NCBI RefSeq assembly: GCF_019200975.1
Contig: NZ_JAHTMR010000002.1
Coordinates: 417,679 to 481,678, forward strand
DNA length: 64,000 nucleotides
Source: Pseudomonas sp. PD9R
GTDB lineage: Bacteria; Pseudomonadota; Gammaproteobacteria; Pseudomonadales; Pseudomonadaceae
Reading direction: 5' to 3'
Positions within the stretch are counted from its first letter, which is position 1. Each line of letters opens with the position of its first letter. Below, one piece after another: positions 26,976 to 35,136 of the stretch. The translations under genes were made by a program, and so were the position numbers. The notes beneath the pieces are model-generated. The model was not told the origin of the DNA, did no database searches, and saw only the letters and a program-made list of their open reading frames with translations.

Positions 26976-27352
26976 GAAGGTTTTCTGACCCGGTCATAAG
27001 GGGGCGCGATTATGCCAGAAAAGACTGTCAATCGATGCACTAGCTGCTCATCGGTAACATTCTTCAACGAATTATTTTGAAGCGGTACCCAAAACCCCAA
27101 GGTTTTTTTGGGGCGTGCAAGTCATTGAATTTCTTTGAAAAGGCTTCTGGCACAAGGGTTTCTCTCGCTGAGCGGAGAGATTTGAACGCTTGTGTGAAAT
27201 TTCTGAGAAGAAGGTCAGATATGAGCCTTTCACCTCGTCCGATGGGCAAGGTGGCCGCTGCCCGCTTGTAGCGGGCGCAAAAGGCAACATCAATACATCC
27301 CGCTTTTAACGGGTGCAAACGCAGACCCTTGAAAGGATTCAGGCCGAAGCCG
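26976..27352. other. Hairpin- and repeat-rich intergenic stretch
   Basis: No gene is supported here. It holds a stem CCCCAA...TTGGGG (~27094-27113), an imperfect hairpin TCTCTCGCTGAGCGGAGAGA, and two related segments, CCCGCTTGTAGCGGGCGCAAA (~27256) and CCCGCTTTTAACGGGTGCAAA (~27298). The segments are direct repeats of each other, and each can fold. The pit promoter must lie at the left side. Confidence 0.5.
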
Positions 27353-27553
27353 TCACGGCTCTTCGGCTTTGAGTTCCTTTTCCATCTTCTGCAATTCTTG
27401 AACAAATGCCTGATCCTGAACGGTGGCGCGCTTACGCCAGGGTTTGCGTTCCGGTTCGGGCTGGGCGGCGTAGGTGGTGACTTCCCCGCCGTAAACTTCC
27501 TTGTAACGTTGTTCCTGGCGCTCAAGTTCCGCGCGCAGTTCGTCTTTCGTCAC
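27353..27553 (-). CDS. Conserved small charged protein, 66 residues
   Basis: I choose the GTG at 27553 (coding [20 protein letters not shown], initiated as Met), which has AGGT six bases upstream; the longer upstream frame looks non-coding. The protein is helical and charged, with a central [12 protein letters not shown] linker and a C-terminal [13 protein letters not shown] helix. I recognise it as a protein widespread in pseudomonads but without known function. A good -10 (TATAAT, 27864-27869 on the minus strand) lies ~300 bases upstream, so it may have a long leader. Confidence 0.6.
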   Translation of the reverse strand: MTKDELRAELERQEQRYKEVYGGEVTTYAAQPEPERKPWRKRATVQDQAFVQELQKMEKELKAEEP

Positions 27554-28232
27554 AGTGCTACCTGATTGAGTTGAGATAAATTCTGGTGAAACGCGCTGCG
27601 TCCGATGTATTGACCACGCTCGCTGAAAGGACGAGGCCCGTGAAGGCATCGTTTTACGGCTGTGCGATCGATACTTCCATGTTGCAGGCGGCCACGGCAC
27701 CAGAGATAAACAGCTGACGTAGCATCAGTTTCCTTTTTCAGCGAGCGCGTTGGCGATGCAAATGCAGTCAGCGCAAGGCGCTTGCCGGGGCAGCAGCGAT
27801 GGAACATCGCGCCACCGGGTAGCCTGATCGGTAAGTAAAACATCGATTGGCTACCGATTTGTATTATAGCGGCCGATTCGCAGAACACTATCTCCAAAAA
27901 GTTAAAAGTGGGTCTCGATGTGTGATTGTTTTGTTGCCGGCAACTGTTATCGCTAACTAGGGCATTGGAAGATGTCGCTTTTTCTTTGATGTCTTTCTGG
28001 CGCCATTAAGTCGAGCAACTTGGGCAACTACATCGACCCGCTAAGTCTGCATTTGAGGTACCCAAAAACATTTAAGAACCAAGGTGCCTCCCCCAGGACG
28101 GGACGCAGAGGGCTTTGATTGCGATTATCGGTCGATGGTTCGATAATCGCCCGATCTTGGTTGGTCGAGCTTGTATCGCAGGCCGATAGCCGCTTGTAAT
28201 AGTCGCTGATCCGTGTGGGAAAAGGACCTTAA
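27554..28232. other. Intergenic region upstream of pcaR and of the 66-residue protein gene
   Basis: These 679 bases hold no gene I can defend. An open minus-strand frame (27550-27897) lacks a ribosome-binding site and any family resemblance. A minus-strand TATAAT at 27864-27869 could drive the 66-residue gene. At the right end lie the PcaR boxes. Confidence 0.5.
28122..28152 (+). promoter_or_regulatory. PcaR operator upstream of pcaR
   Basis: CGATTATCG (28122-28130) and its inverse CGATAATCG (28141-28149) have centres 19 bp apart. The right copy sits in GTTCGATAATCGCCC, 14/15 identical to the PcaR box GTTCGATAATCGCAC reported for P. putida (from memory). It lies ~80 bases before pcaR, consistent with autoregulation. 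Confidence 0.75.
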
Positions 28233-29075
28233 ATGAACGATCAATTGCGCAACTCCTTCGCTTCAGTAGCTCCGCCGATTGTCGCTTCGCCAGCCAAACG
28301 GATTCAGGCACTGACCGGCGACCCGGATTTCATGACTTCGCTGGCGCGTGGGCTGGCTGTCGTGCAAGCGTTCCAGGAGCGCAAGCGGCACCTGACCATC
28401 GCCCAGATCAGCCACCGTACAGAAATTCCCCGCGCCGCTGTGCGACGTTGCCTACATACCTTGATCAAACTCGGCTACGCCACCACCGACGGTCGCACGT
28501 ATTCGTTGCTGCCCAAAGTGCTGACCCTCGGCCATGCCTATGTGTCCTCGACACCGCTGGCGGTCTCTGCCCAGCCATATCTGGACCGCATGAGTGAGCA
28601 ACTGCATGAAGCTTGCAACATGGCCACTCTGGAGGGCGATGACATCTTGTATATCGCCCGCTCGGCAACCACCCAGCGACTGATTTCAGTGGATCTCTCG
28701 GTAGGTGGGCGATTGCCGGCCTATTGCACGTCGATGGGCAGGATCCTGCTCGCGGCCCTGGATGACACCTCTCTGGGTGAATACCTCGACCACGCCGATC
28801 TGCAGGCCAAGACCAGCCGCACGATCCATACCCCCGAAGCATTGCTTGAATGCTTGCAAGAGGTGCGGCAGCAAGGTTGGTGCATCGTCGATCAGGAACT
28901 GGAGCAGGGACTACGCTCGATTGCCGTCCCGGTGTACGACGCTTCCGGTCAAGTGGTCGCGGCGCTCAACGTCAGTACCCACGCCGGACGAGTCAGCCGC
29001 AACGAACTGGAGCAGCGTTTTTTGCCGGGCCTGCTGAGTGCCAGCCGCGACCTCAGCACCCAGCTGTTTACCTAA
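28233..29075 (+). CDS. pcaR: IclR-family regulator of beta-ketoadipate genes PcaR
   Basis: This 280-residue IclR protein starts at ATG 28233. Residues ~33-95 are the winged helix-turn-helix (MTSLARGLAVVQAF ... IPRAAVRRCLHTLIKLGY). The C-terminal effector domain (~105-280) carries LPAYCTSMGRILLA and the QGWCIVDQELEQGLRSIAVPV region typical of PcaR/PobR/CatR-type regulators. PcaR responds to beta-ketoadipate and activates pcaIJ, pcaF, pcaK and other pca genes. The position at the head of the pca cluster and the matching boxes support the assignment. Confidence 0.93.
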   Translation: MNDQLRNSFASVAPPIVASPAKRIQALTGDPDFMTSLARGLAVVQAFQERKRHLTIAQISHRTEIPRAAVRRCLHTLIKLGYATTDGRTYSLLPKVLTLGHAYVSSTPLAVSAQPYLDRMSEQLHEACNMATLEGDDILYIARSATTQRLISVDLSVGGRLPAYCTSMGRILLAALDDTSLGEYLDHADLQAKTSRTIHTPEALLECLQEVRQQGWCIVDQELEQGLRSIAVPVYDASGQVVAALNVSTHAGRVSRNELEQRFLPGLLSASRDLSTQLFT

Positions 29076-29078
29076 GCT

Positions 29079-29093
29079 GTTCGATAAACGCAC
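29079..29093 (+). promoter_or_regulatory. PcaR box upstream of pcaK
   Basis: GTTCGATAAACGCAC matches the recalled PcaR box at 14/15 positions. It begins four bases after the pcaR stop and lies ~107 bases before the pcaK start. Confidence 0.7.
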
Positions 29094-29199
29094 AGAGTCG
29101 TGTTTGGTGAATTGACGCTGTTTCCTGTGGATCATTACTGTCGCGGCTGCGCCAGCGTTGGCTGGCAACCGTTCGACTGCGTTCCACGGAATAAAAATA

Positions 29200-30546
29200 A
29201 TGAACCAGCCTCAGTCTGCTGTAGGGAACTGCCTCGACGTGCAGTCCTTTATCAACGCTCAGCCCATTTCGCGCTACCAATGGCGAGTCGTGATTCTGTG
29301 TTTCCTGATTGTCTTCCTCGATGGCCTCGACACCGCGGCCATGGGGTTTATTGCGCCAGCACTGTCCCAGGATTGGGGCATCGATCGCGCCAGCCTCGGC
29401 CCGGTAATGAGTGCGGCGCTGATCGGTATGGTCTTCGGCGCACTCGGCTCCGGCCCGTTGGCTGACCGCTTTGGACGAAAAATCGTACTGGTGGGTGCCG
29501 TGTTTTTGTTCGGTGCCTTCAGTCTGGCGTCGGCTTACAGCAACAACGTTGATCAATTGCTGGTGTTGCGTTTCCTGACCGGCCTGGGTCTTGGCGCCGG
29601 CATGCCGAACGCCACGACGCTGCTCTCGGAATACACCCCGGAGCGCAAGAAATCCCTGCTGGTGACCAGCATGTTCTGTGGTTTCAACCTTGGCATGGCC
29701 GGTGGCGGATTCATTTCAGCCAAACTCATTCCGGTCTTCGGCTGGCACAGCTTGCTGCTGATCGGTGGGATTCTGCCGTTGATCCTTGCCGTGGTGTTGC
29801 TGCTCTGGCTGCCGGAATCGGCGCGTTACCTTGTAGTCCGCAACCGTGGCACCGACAAAGTACGCAAGGCGCTGGCACCGATCGACCCGACAGTGGTTGC
29901 CCAGGCCTCCAGCTTCAGTGTGCCTGAACAAAAAACCGTGAAGGCACGCAACGTGTTTGCGGTGATTTTCTCCGGCACTTACAGCGTCGGCACGTTGCTG
30001 CTGTGGCTGACCTATTTCATGGGTCTGGTCATCGTGTATCTGCTGACCAGTTGGCTGCCGACCCTGATGCGTGACAGTGGCGCGAGCATGGAGCAAGCGG
30101 CGTTCATCGGGGCGCTGTTCCAGTTTGGCGGGGTGTTGAGCGCAGTTGGCGTGGGTTGGGCGATGGACCGGTTCAATCCGCACAAGGTCATTGGTACTTT
30201 CTACCTGTTGGCCGGGGTGTTTGCCTACGCGGTAGGGCAGAGCCTGGGCAACATCACGATATTGGCGACTCTGGTTCTGGTGGCCGGGATGTGTGTCAAC
30301 GGTGCGCAATCGGCGATGCCTTCTTTGGCCGCACGGTTTTATCCGACTCAAGGGCGTGCTACCGGTGTGTCATGGATGCTCGGGATAGGCCGCTTCGGCG
30401 CGATACTCGGTGCGTGGATGGGTGCGACGTTGCTGGGCTTGGGCTGGAACTTCGAACAAGTGCTGACGGCGCTGGTGATACCGGCAGCCCTGGCGACCAC
30501 GGCGGTGTTGATCAAGGGCATGGTCAGTCATGCGGATGCGACCTGA
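29200..30546 (+). CDS. pcaK: 4-hydroxybenzoate/protocatechuate transporter PcaK
   Basis: This 448-residue MFS permease, the same length as P. putida PcaK, starts at ATG 29200 (MNQPQSAVGNCLDVQSFINA). It has the AAHS (aromatic acid:H+ symporter) hallmark FLDGLDTAAMGFIAPAL in helix 1 and the MFS A motif GPLADRFGRKIV. It imports 4-hydroxybenzoate and protocatechuate and takes part in chemotaxis to them. It has its own PcaR box and is followed by a REP pair, so it is probably transcribed alone. Confidence 0.93.
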   Translation: MNQPQSAVGNCLDVQSFINAQPISRYQWRVVILCFLIVFLDGLDTAAMGFIAPALSQDWGIDRASLGPVMSAALIGMVFGALGSGPLADRFGRKIVLVGAVFLFGAFSLASAYSNNVDQLLVLRFLTGLGLGAGMPNATTLLSEYTPERKKSLLVTSMFCGFNLGMAGGGFISAKLIPVFGWHSLLLIGGILPLILAVVLLLWLPESARYLVVRNRGTDKVRKALAPIDPTVVAQASSFSVPEQKTVKARNVFAVIFSGTYSVGTLLLWLTYFMGLVIVYLLTSWLPTLMRDSGASMEQAAFIGALFQFGGVLSAVGVGWAMDRFNPHKVIGTFYLLAGVFAYAVGQSLGNITILATLVLVAGMCVNGAQSAMPSLAARFYPTQGRATGVSWMLGIGRFGAILGAWMGATLLGLGWNFEQVLTALVIPAALATTAVLIKGMVSHADAT

Positions 30547-30573
30547 TCCTGGCTTGAGAGAGTGGTGTAGTCG

Positions 30574-30646
30574 GAAAGATCGCAGCCTGCGGCAGCTACA
30601 GAGCGTGTATTTCAATGTAGGAGCTGCCGCAGGCTGCGATCTTTTG
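30574..30646. repeat. Paired REP element, left arm shortened
   Basis: AAAGATCGCAGCCTGCGGCAGCTACA lacks the central CTCC of the usual arm, while the right arm TGTAGGAGCTGCCGCAGGCTGCGATCTTTT is complete. The pair lies between pcaK and the pcaI promoter. Confidence 0.88.
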
Positions 30647-30680
30647 CAGGCAACACAGAACGATAGCCAGACAACAATGT

Positions 30681-30711
30681 GTTCGATAAACGAACACATA
30701 GTCGATTATCG
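30681..30711 (+). promoter_or_regulatory. Double PcaR operator upstream of pcaIJ
   Basis: GTTCGATAAACGAAC (30681-30695) is followed by CGATTATCG (30703-30711), centres 19 bp apart, the same spacing as at pcaR. In P. putida pcaIJ is the classic PcaR-activated promoter. The site is ~105 bases upstream of the pcaI start. Confidence 0.72.
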
Positions 30712-30816
30712 GATTGTTTGGTGTTTTTCAGAGGCTTAATCTTCAGTCATTCCGGCGCTGCGCATCGGCGCCTTTTTCGACCACTGTCGGTTAATAACAA
30801 ATGGGAGCCTGCCCCA

Positions 30817-31674
30817 ATGGCTGAAATCCTTTCGCTGCACGACGCGGTGAAGCAATTCGTAAACGACGGCGATACGGTCGCGCTCGAAGGCTTTACTCAC
30901 CTGATCCCGACAGCGGCGGGTCACGAAATCATTCGCCAGGGCAAGAAAGACCTGACCTTGGTGCGAATGACCCCTGACTTGATCTACGACCAGTTGATCG
31001 GTGCCGGTTGTGCTCGCAAGCTGATTTTCTCCTGGGGCGGCAACCCGGGTGTCGGTTCGCTTCACCGTCTGCGCGATGCCGTTGAAAAGCAGTGGCCGCA
31101 TGCGCTGGAAATCGAAGAACACAGCCACGCCGACCTCGCCAATGCCTACGTCGCCGGTGCTTCGGGCCTACCGTTTGCGGTACTGCGTGCCTACGCCGGT
31201 TCCGACTTGCCGAAGGTCAACCCGCTGATCAAGTCCGTAACCTGCCCGTTTACCGGCGAAGTACTCGCCGCCGTGCCATCGGTGCGTCCGGACATCACCG
31301 TGATTCATGCGCAGAAGGCTGACCGCAAAGGCAACGTGCTGCTGTGGGGCATTCTCGGCGTGCAGAAAGAAGCCGCACTGGCCGCCAAGCGTTGCATCGT
31401 CACCGTGGAAGAAATCGTCGACGACCTCAATGCACCGATGAACTCCTGTGTACTGCCGACCTGGGCCTTGAGCGCGGTCTGCCACGTCCCTGGCGGCGCG
31501 CATCCTTCCTACGCTCACGGTTACAACGAACGTGATAACCGCTTCTACCAGGCCTGGGACCCGATTGCCCGCGACCGTGAAACCTTCACCGCGTGGATCA
31601 ACGAGTACATCCACGGCAGCGCTGACTTCAGCGAGTTCCAGGCCAAACTGGCCGCCGCTTCGGAGGCGAAGTAA
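30817..31674 (+). CDS. pcaI: 3-oxoadipate CoA-transferase subunit A
   Basis: This 285-residue protein starts at ATG 30817 (MAEILSLHDAVKQFVNDGDT). It has the class I CoA-transferase alpha-subunit features: VALEGFTHLIPTAAGHEI, and IFSWGGNPGVGSLHRLRDA as the CoA-binding glycine region. With PcaJ it moves CoA from succinyl-CoA to beta-ketoadipate. pcaJ begins at the very next base after its stop codon. Confidence 0.95.
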   Translation: MAEILSLHDAVKQFVNDGDTVALEGFTHLIPTAAGHEIIRQGKKDLTLVRMTPDLIYDQLIGAGCARKLIFSWGGNPGVGSLHRLRDAVEKQWPHALEIEEHSHADLANAYVAGASGLPFAVLRAYAGSDLPKVNPLIKSVTCPFTGEVLAAVPSVRPDITVIHAQKADRKGNVLLWGILGVQKEAALAAKRCIVTVEEIVDDLNAPMNSCVLPTWALSAVCHVPGGAHPSYAHGYNERDNRFYQAWDPIARDRETFTAWINEYIHGSADFSEFQAKLAAASEAK

Positions 31675-32454
31675 ATGACTTACACCACTAATGAAATGAT
31701 GACCGTCGCCGCTGCTCGCCGCCTGAAAAACGGTTCGGTGTGTTTCGTCGGCATCGGCCTGCCGTCGAAAGCAGCCAACCTGGCGCGCCTGACTTCCTCG
31801 CCAGACGTAGTCCTGATCTACGAATCGGGTCCGATCGGTGCCAAGCCGAGCGTACTGCCGCTGTCGATTGGTGACGGTGAACTGGCGGAAACCGCTGACA
31901 CCGTAGTCCCGACCGGTGAGATTTTTCGCTACTGGTTGCAGGGCGGTCGTATCGACGTCGGTTTCCTCGGCGCTGCGCAGGTCGACCGTTTCGGTAACAT
32001 CAACACCACCGTGGTTGGCGATTACTTCTCGCCGAAGGTCCGTCTGCCGGGTGCCGGTGGCGCGCCGGAAATTGCCGGTTCGGCCAAGAGCGTGCTGATC
32101 ATCCTCAAGCAATCGTCGCGTTCCTTCGTCGACAAACTCGATTTCATCACCTCAGTCGGCCATGGCGAGGGCGGTGATTCGCGCAAACGTCTCGGTCTGC
32201 CGGGCGCCGGCCCGGTCGGCATCATTACCGACCTGTGCACCATGGAACCGGAAGAAGGCACCCATGAATTCGTGGTCACCTCGCTGCATCCGGGCGTGAC
32301 TCGCGAGCAAGTGGTCGCGGCCACCGGTTGGGCCATCCGTTTTGCCGACAACGTTGAAGTCAACGCCGAGCCGACCGATGTCGAACTGACCGCACTGCGT
32401 GACCTGGAAGCCCGCACCGCAGCGGCCCACGGCCAAGCACCTGGAGAAGCGTGA
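31675..32454 (+). CDS. pcaJ: 3-oxoadipate CoA-transferase subunit B
   Basis: This 259-residue beta subunit begins MTYTTNEMMTVAAARRLKNG. It carries the active-site glutamate segment LIYESGPIGAKP (~47-58) and the GDYFSPKVRLPGAGGAPEIA block of class I CoA-transferases. It is translated with pcaI and overlaps pcaF by one base (TGATG), so the three form an operon. Confidence 0.95.
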   Translation: MTYTTNEMMTVAAARRLKNGSVCFVGIGLPSKAANLARLTSSPDVVLIYESGPIGAKPSVLPLSIGDGELAETADTVVPTGEIFRYWLQGGRIDVGFLGAAQVDRFGNINTTVVGDYFSPKVRLPGAGGAPEIAGSAKSVLIILKQSSRSFVDKLDFITSVGHGEGGDSRKRLGLPGAGPVGIITDLCTMEPEEGTHEFVVTSLHPGVTREQVVAATGWAIRFADNVEVNAEPTDVELTALRDLEARTAAAHGQAPGEA

Positions 32455-33656
32455 TGCGTGACGTTTATATCTGCGACGCAATTCGTACCCCCATCGGCCG
32501 TTTCGGCGGCGGCCTGTCAGCGGTTCGTGCCGATGACCTGGCTGCCGTGCCCATCAAGGCGCTGATGGAACGCAACCCGTCGGTGGACTGGACGGCGGTG
32601 GACGAGGTGTTTCTCGGCTGCGCCAACCAGGCCGGCGAAGACAACCGCAACGTGGCGCGCATGGCGCTGCTGCTGGCGGGTTTGCCGGAAACGATTCCGG
32701 GCGTGACCCTCAATCGGCTCTGCGCTTCGGGCATGGATGCGATCGGCACGGCGTTCCGCGCCATTGCCAGCGGCGAGATGGAGCTGGCGATTGCCGGTGG
32801 CGTCGAGTCGATGTCCCGTGCGCCGTTCGTGATGGGCAAGGCTGACGCTGCGTTTTCGCGCAACATGAAGCTGGAAGACACCACCATTGGCTGGCGCTTC
32901 ATAAACCCGTTGATGAAAGCCCAGTACGGTGTGGATGCGATGCCGCAGACCGCGGACAACGTCGCTGATGATTACGAAGTTTCCCGCGAAGATCAGGACG
33001 CTTTCGCACTGCGCAGCCAGCAACGTACTGCTGCCGCGCAAGCTGTGGGATTTTTCGCTGAAGAAATCATCGAAGTGCGGATTGCCCACAAGAAAGGTGA
33101 AACCGTTGTCAGCCAGGACGAACATCCTCGCGCTGACACCACTCTGGAAACCCTGGCCAAACTCAAGCCCGTCAACGGTCCGGACAAAACGGTCACCGCG
33201 GGCAATGCCTCGGGTGTGAATGACGGGGCAGCGGTACTGATACTGGCTTCGGCCGAAGCGGTGAAAAAGCACGGTCTGACGGCTCGCGCCAAAGTGCTGG
33301 GCATGTCCAGCGCCGGTGTTGCGCCTCGGGTAATGGGCATCGGCCCGGTGCCTGCAGTGCGCAAACTGACTGAACGCCTCGGTCTGGCGGTCAGCGATTT
33401 CGACGTGATCGAACTCAACGAAGCGTTCGCCAGCCAAGGCCTGGCGGTGCTGCGTGAGCTGGGGTTGGCGGATGACGCCCCTCAGGTCAACCCGAATGGT
33501 GGCGCCATTGCCTTGGGTCATCCCCTGGGCATGAGCGGTGCGCGGTTGGTGCTGACCGCGTTGCATCAGCTGGAAAAAACCGGTGGCAAGAAAGGTCTGG
33601 CGACCATGTGCGTCGGCGTTGGCCAGGGTCTGGCACTGGCGATCGAACGCGTCTGA
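32454..33656 (+). CDS. pcaF: 3-oxoadipyl-CoA thiolase
   Basis: The start is ATG 32454, overlapping the pcaJ stop; a GTG three bases earlier is possible. The 400 residues equal the P. putida PcaF length. The nucleophile is C90 in LNRLCASGMDA, with GGAIALGHPLGMSGAR and CVGVGQG near the C-terminus completing the thiolase active site. It splits beta-ketoadipyl-CoA into succinyl-CoA and acetyl-CoA, the last step of the pathway. Confidence 0.96.
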   Translation: MRDVYICDAIRTPIGRFGGGLSAVRADDLAAVPIKALMERNPSVDWTAVDEVFLGCANQAGEDNRNVARMALLLAGLPETIPGVTLNRLCASGMDAIGTAFRAIASGEMELAIAGGVESMSRAPFVMGKADAAFSRNMKLEDTTIGWRFINPLMKAQYGVDAMPQTADNVADDYEVSREDQDAFALRSQQRTAAAQAVGFFAEEIIEVRIAHKKGETVVSQDEHPRADTTLETLAKLKPVNGPDKTVTAGNASGVNDGAAVLILASAEAVKKHGLTARAKVLGMSSAGVAPRVMGIGPVPAVRKLTERLGLAVSDFDVIELNEAFASQGLAVLRELGLADDAPQVNPNGGAIALGHPLGMSGARLVLTALHQLEKTGGKKGLATMCVGVGQGLALAIERV

Positions 33657-33693
33657 CACGCCATGTCGACGAATAAGAACAGAGGAAAGCAAC

Positions 33694-34398
33694 ATGACTG
33701 ACAAGCCTGGTTACCGTCGCCCGCAGGAAGGCACTCAACCTGCGTACCTGCATCCGACCTACCAATCCACCAACCTGCGCTCGCCGTCCAAGCCGTTGGT
33801 GTTCTTGCCTCATTCGCTGTCGGAAATTACCGGCCCGACCATCGGTGCCGAGCGCATCGATGAGAAGGACAATGACTTGACCGCTCAGCACGAGGGTCAA
33901 CCTCAGGGCGAACGAATCATTGTTCACGGCCGCGTACTGGATGAAAACGGTCTGCCGGTCCCGGGGATTCTGGTGGAGATCTGGCAGGCCAACGCCGCCG
34001 GTCGCTACAACCATGCCCGTGATCTGCACGACGCGCCGCTGGACCCGAACTTCACCGGCACCGGCCGCGCCGTCACCGACGCCGATGGCTGGTATCAGTT
34101 CCAGACCATCAAGCCTGGCGCGTATCCGTGGGGTAACCACCACAACGCCTGGCGCCCGGCACACATCCATTTCTCGCTGTTCGGGCCAAGCATTCTGACG
34201 CGTCTGGTCACTCAGATGTATTTCCCGGGCGACCCGCTGCTGGCGTACGACCCGATCTACAATTGCGTGCCCGATACCAGCGCCAAAGAGCGCTTGATCG
34301 CCAGTTTCGACCTGGAAAAAACCATCCCTTCCTATGCCCTCGGTTATCGCTGGGACATCGTTTTGCGCGGCCGCGATGCCACGCCGATGGAGAAATAA
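33694..34398 (+). CDS. pcaH: Protocatechuate 3,4-dioxygenase beta subunit
   Basis: The 234-residue subunit starts at ATG 33694 after AGAGGAAAG. It holds the ferric iron ligands: Y105 (GRYNH), Y144 (AYPWGNHH), H157 and H159 (RPAHIHF), each three less than in the structurally known enzyme. It opens the aromatic ring between the hydroxyls (ortho cleavage), giving beta-carboxymuconate. It follows pcaF by 37 bases, so it may be read with pcaIJF as well as from its own promoter. Confidence 0.96.
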   Translation: MTDKPGYRRPQEGTQPAYLHPTYQSTNLRSPSKPLVFLPHSLSEITGPTIGAERIDEKDNDLTAQHEGQPQGERIIVHGRVLDENGLPVPGILVEIWQANAAGRYNHARDLHDAPLDPNFTGTGRAVTDADGWYQFQTIKPGAYPWGNHHNAWRPAHIHFSLFGPSILTRLVTQMYFPGDPLLAYDPIYNCVPDTSAKERLIASFDLEKTIPSYALGYRWDIVLRGRDATPMEK

Positions 34399-34399
34399 G

Positions 34400-34966
34400 A
34401 TGACGCTGACTGCGACCACGTCCCACACCGTCGGACCGTATTACCACATCGGCCTGACCTGGCTGAACCGCGAAGACCTGACCGTCGAACAAACCCTGGG
34501 CGAGCGCGTAGCGATCACCGGACAAGTGGTGGATGGCAACGGCGACGTTGTTAACGATGCAATGCTGGAAGTCTGGCAGGCCAACGCCGCCGGCAAGTAC
34601 GACCATCCGGAAGACGACCAGGACAAACCTCTGGACCCGAATTTCGAAGGGTTTGGCCGGGTGCCGGTGGATGCCGAGGGGCGTTTCCGTTTCACCACGA
34701 TCAAGCCGGGCACGGTCGAAGGTCTGAAGGGCTCGACTCAGGCACCGCATCTGGTGGTGCTGGTGTTTGCTCGCGGGTTGGTCAAACACTTGCTGACGCG
34801 GATTTACTTCGATGGCGAAGCGGCCAACGTGTCGGATCCGCTGCTGGAGTGCGTGCCGGCTGAGCGTCGCAGCACCTTGCTGGCGAAGCAGGATGCGACC
34901 GGTGTTTACCAGTGGAATGTGATTCTGCAGGGCACTGATGCCGAGACGGTGTTCTTCGATTATTAA
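34400..34966 (+). CDS. pcaG: Protocatechuate 3,4-dioxygenase alpha subunit
   Basis: The 188-residue subunit starts at ATG 34400, one base after the pcaH stop. It begins MTLTATTSHTVGPYYHIGLT and has the dioxygenase fold segment LEVWQANAAGKYDHPEDDQD. It lacks the HxH iron site of the beta subunit, as expected. It completes the alpha-beta protomer with PcaH. Slightly shorter than the ~200 residues of the P. putida protein. Confidence 0.95.
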   Translation: MTLTATTSHTVGPYYHIGLTWLNREDLTVEQTLGERVAITGQVVDGNGDVVNDAMLEVWQANAAGKYDHPEDDQDKPLDPNFEGFGRVPVDAEGRFRFTTIKPGTVEGLKGSTQAPHLVVLVFARGLVKHLLTRIYFDGEAANVSDPLLECVPAERRSTLLAKQDATGVYQWNVILQGTDAETVFFDY

Positions 34967-35063
34967 GATCAAAATATCGCAGCCTGCGGCAGCTCCTGCA
35001 TTGGAATGCATGTCCCTGTAGGAGCTGCCGCAGGATCGGGCCGCGTTCGGACGATCTTTTGAT
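34967..35063. repeat. Paired REP element with a disrupted right arm
   Basis: The left arm ATCAAAATATCGCAGCCTGCGG...CTCCTGCA is nearly normal. The right arm TGTAGGAGCTGCCGCAGG runs into ATCGGGCCGCGTTCGGAC (35033-35052) and only then reaches GATCTTTTGAT. About 15-20 foreign bases have replaced GCTGC of the arm. Confidence 0.8.
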
Positions 35064-35136
35064 GTTCAAGTACATGTGGAACGGGGCTGTTGCAAAGTGT
35101 GTCTAGACTCTCACTGTCCCCATTGAGTGAAAAACA

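Noticed and set aside
27550..27897. Minus-strand frame upstream of the 66-residue gene, as a possible small protein
   Set aside because: No ribosome-binding site before its internal ATGs, Cys/Arg-rich composition and no family resemblance; it may simply be leader RNA.
26976..28232. Hairpin-rich stretch as a prophage or integrative element remnant
   Set aside because: No integrase, phage structural gene, tRNA end or flanking direct repeat was found.
32517..33704. 395-codon minus-strand frame
   Set aside because: Antisense to pcaF, which carries an intact thiolase active site.
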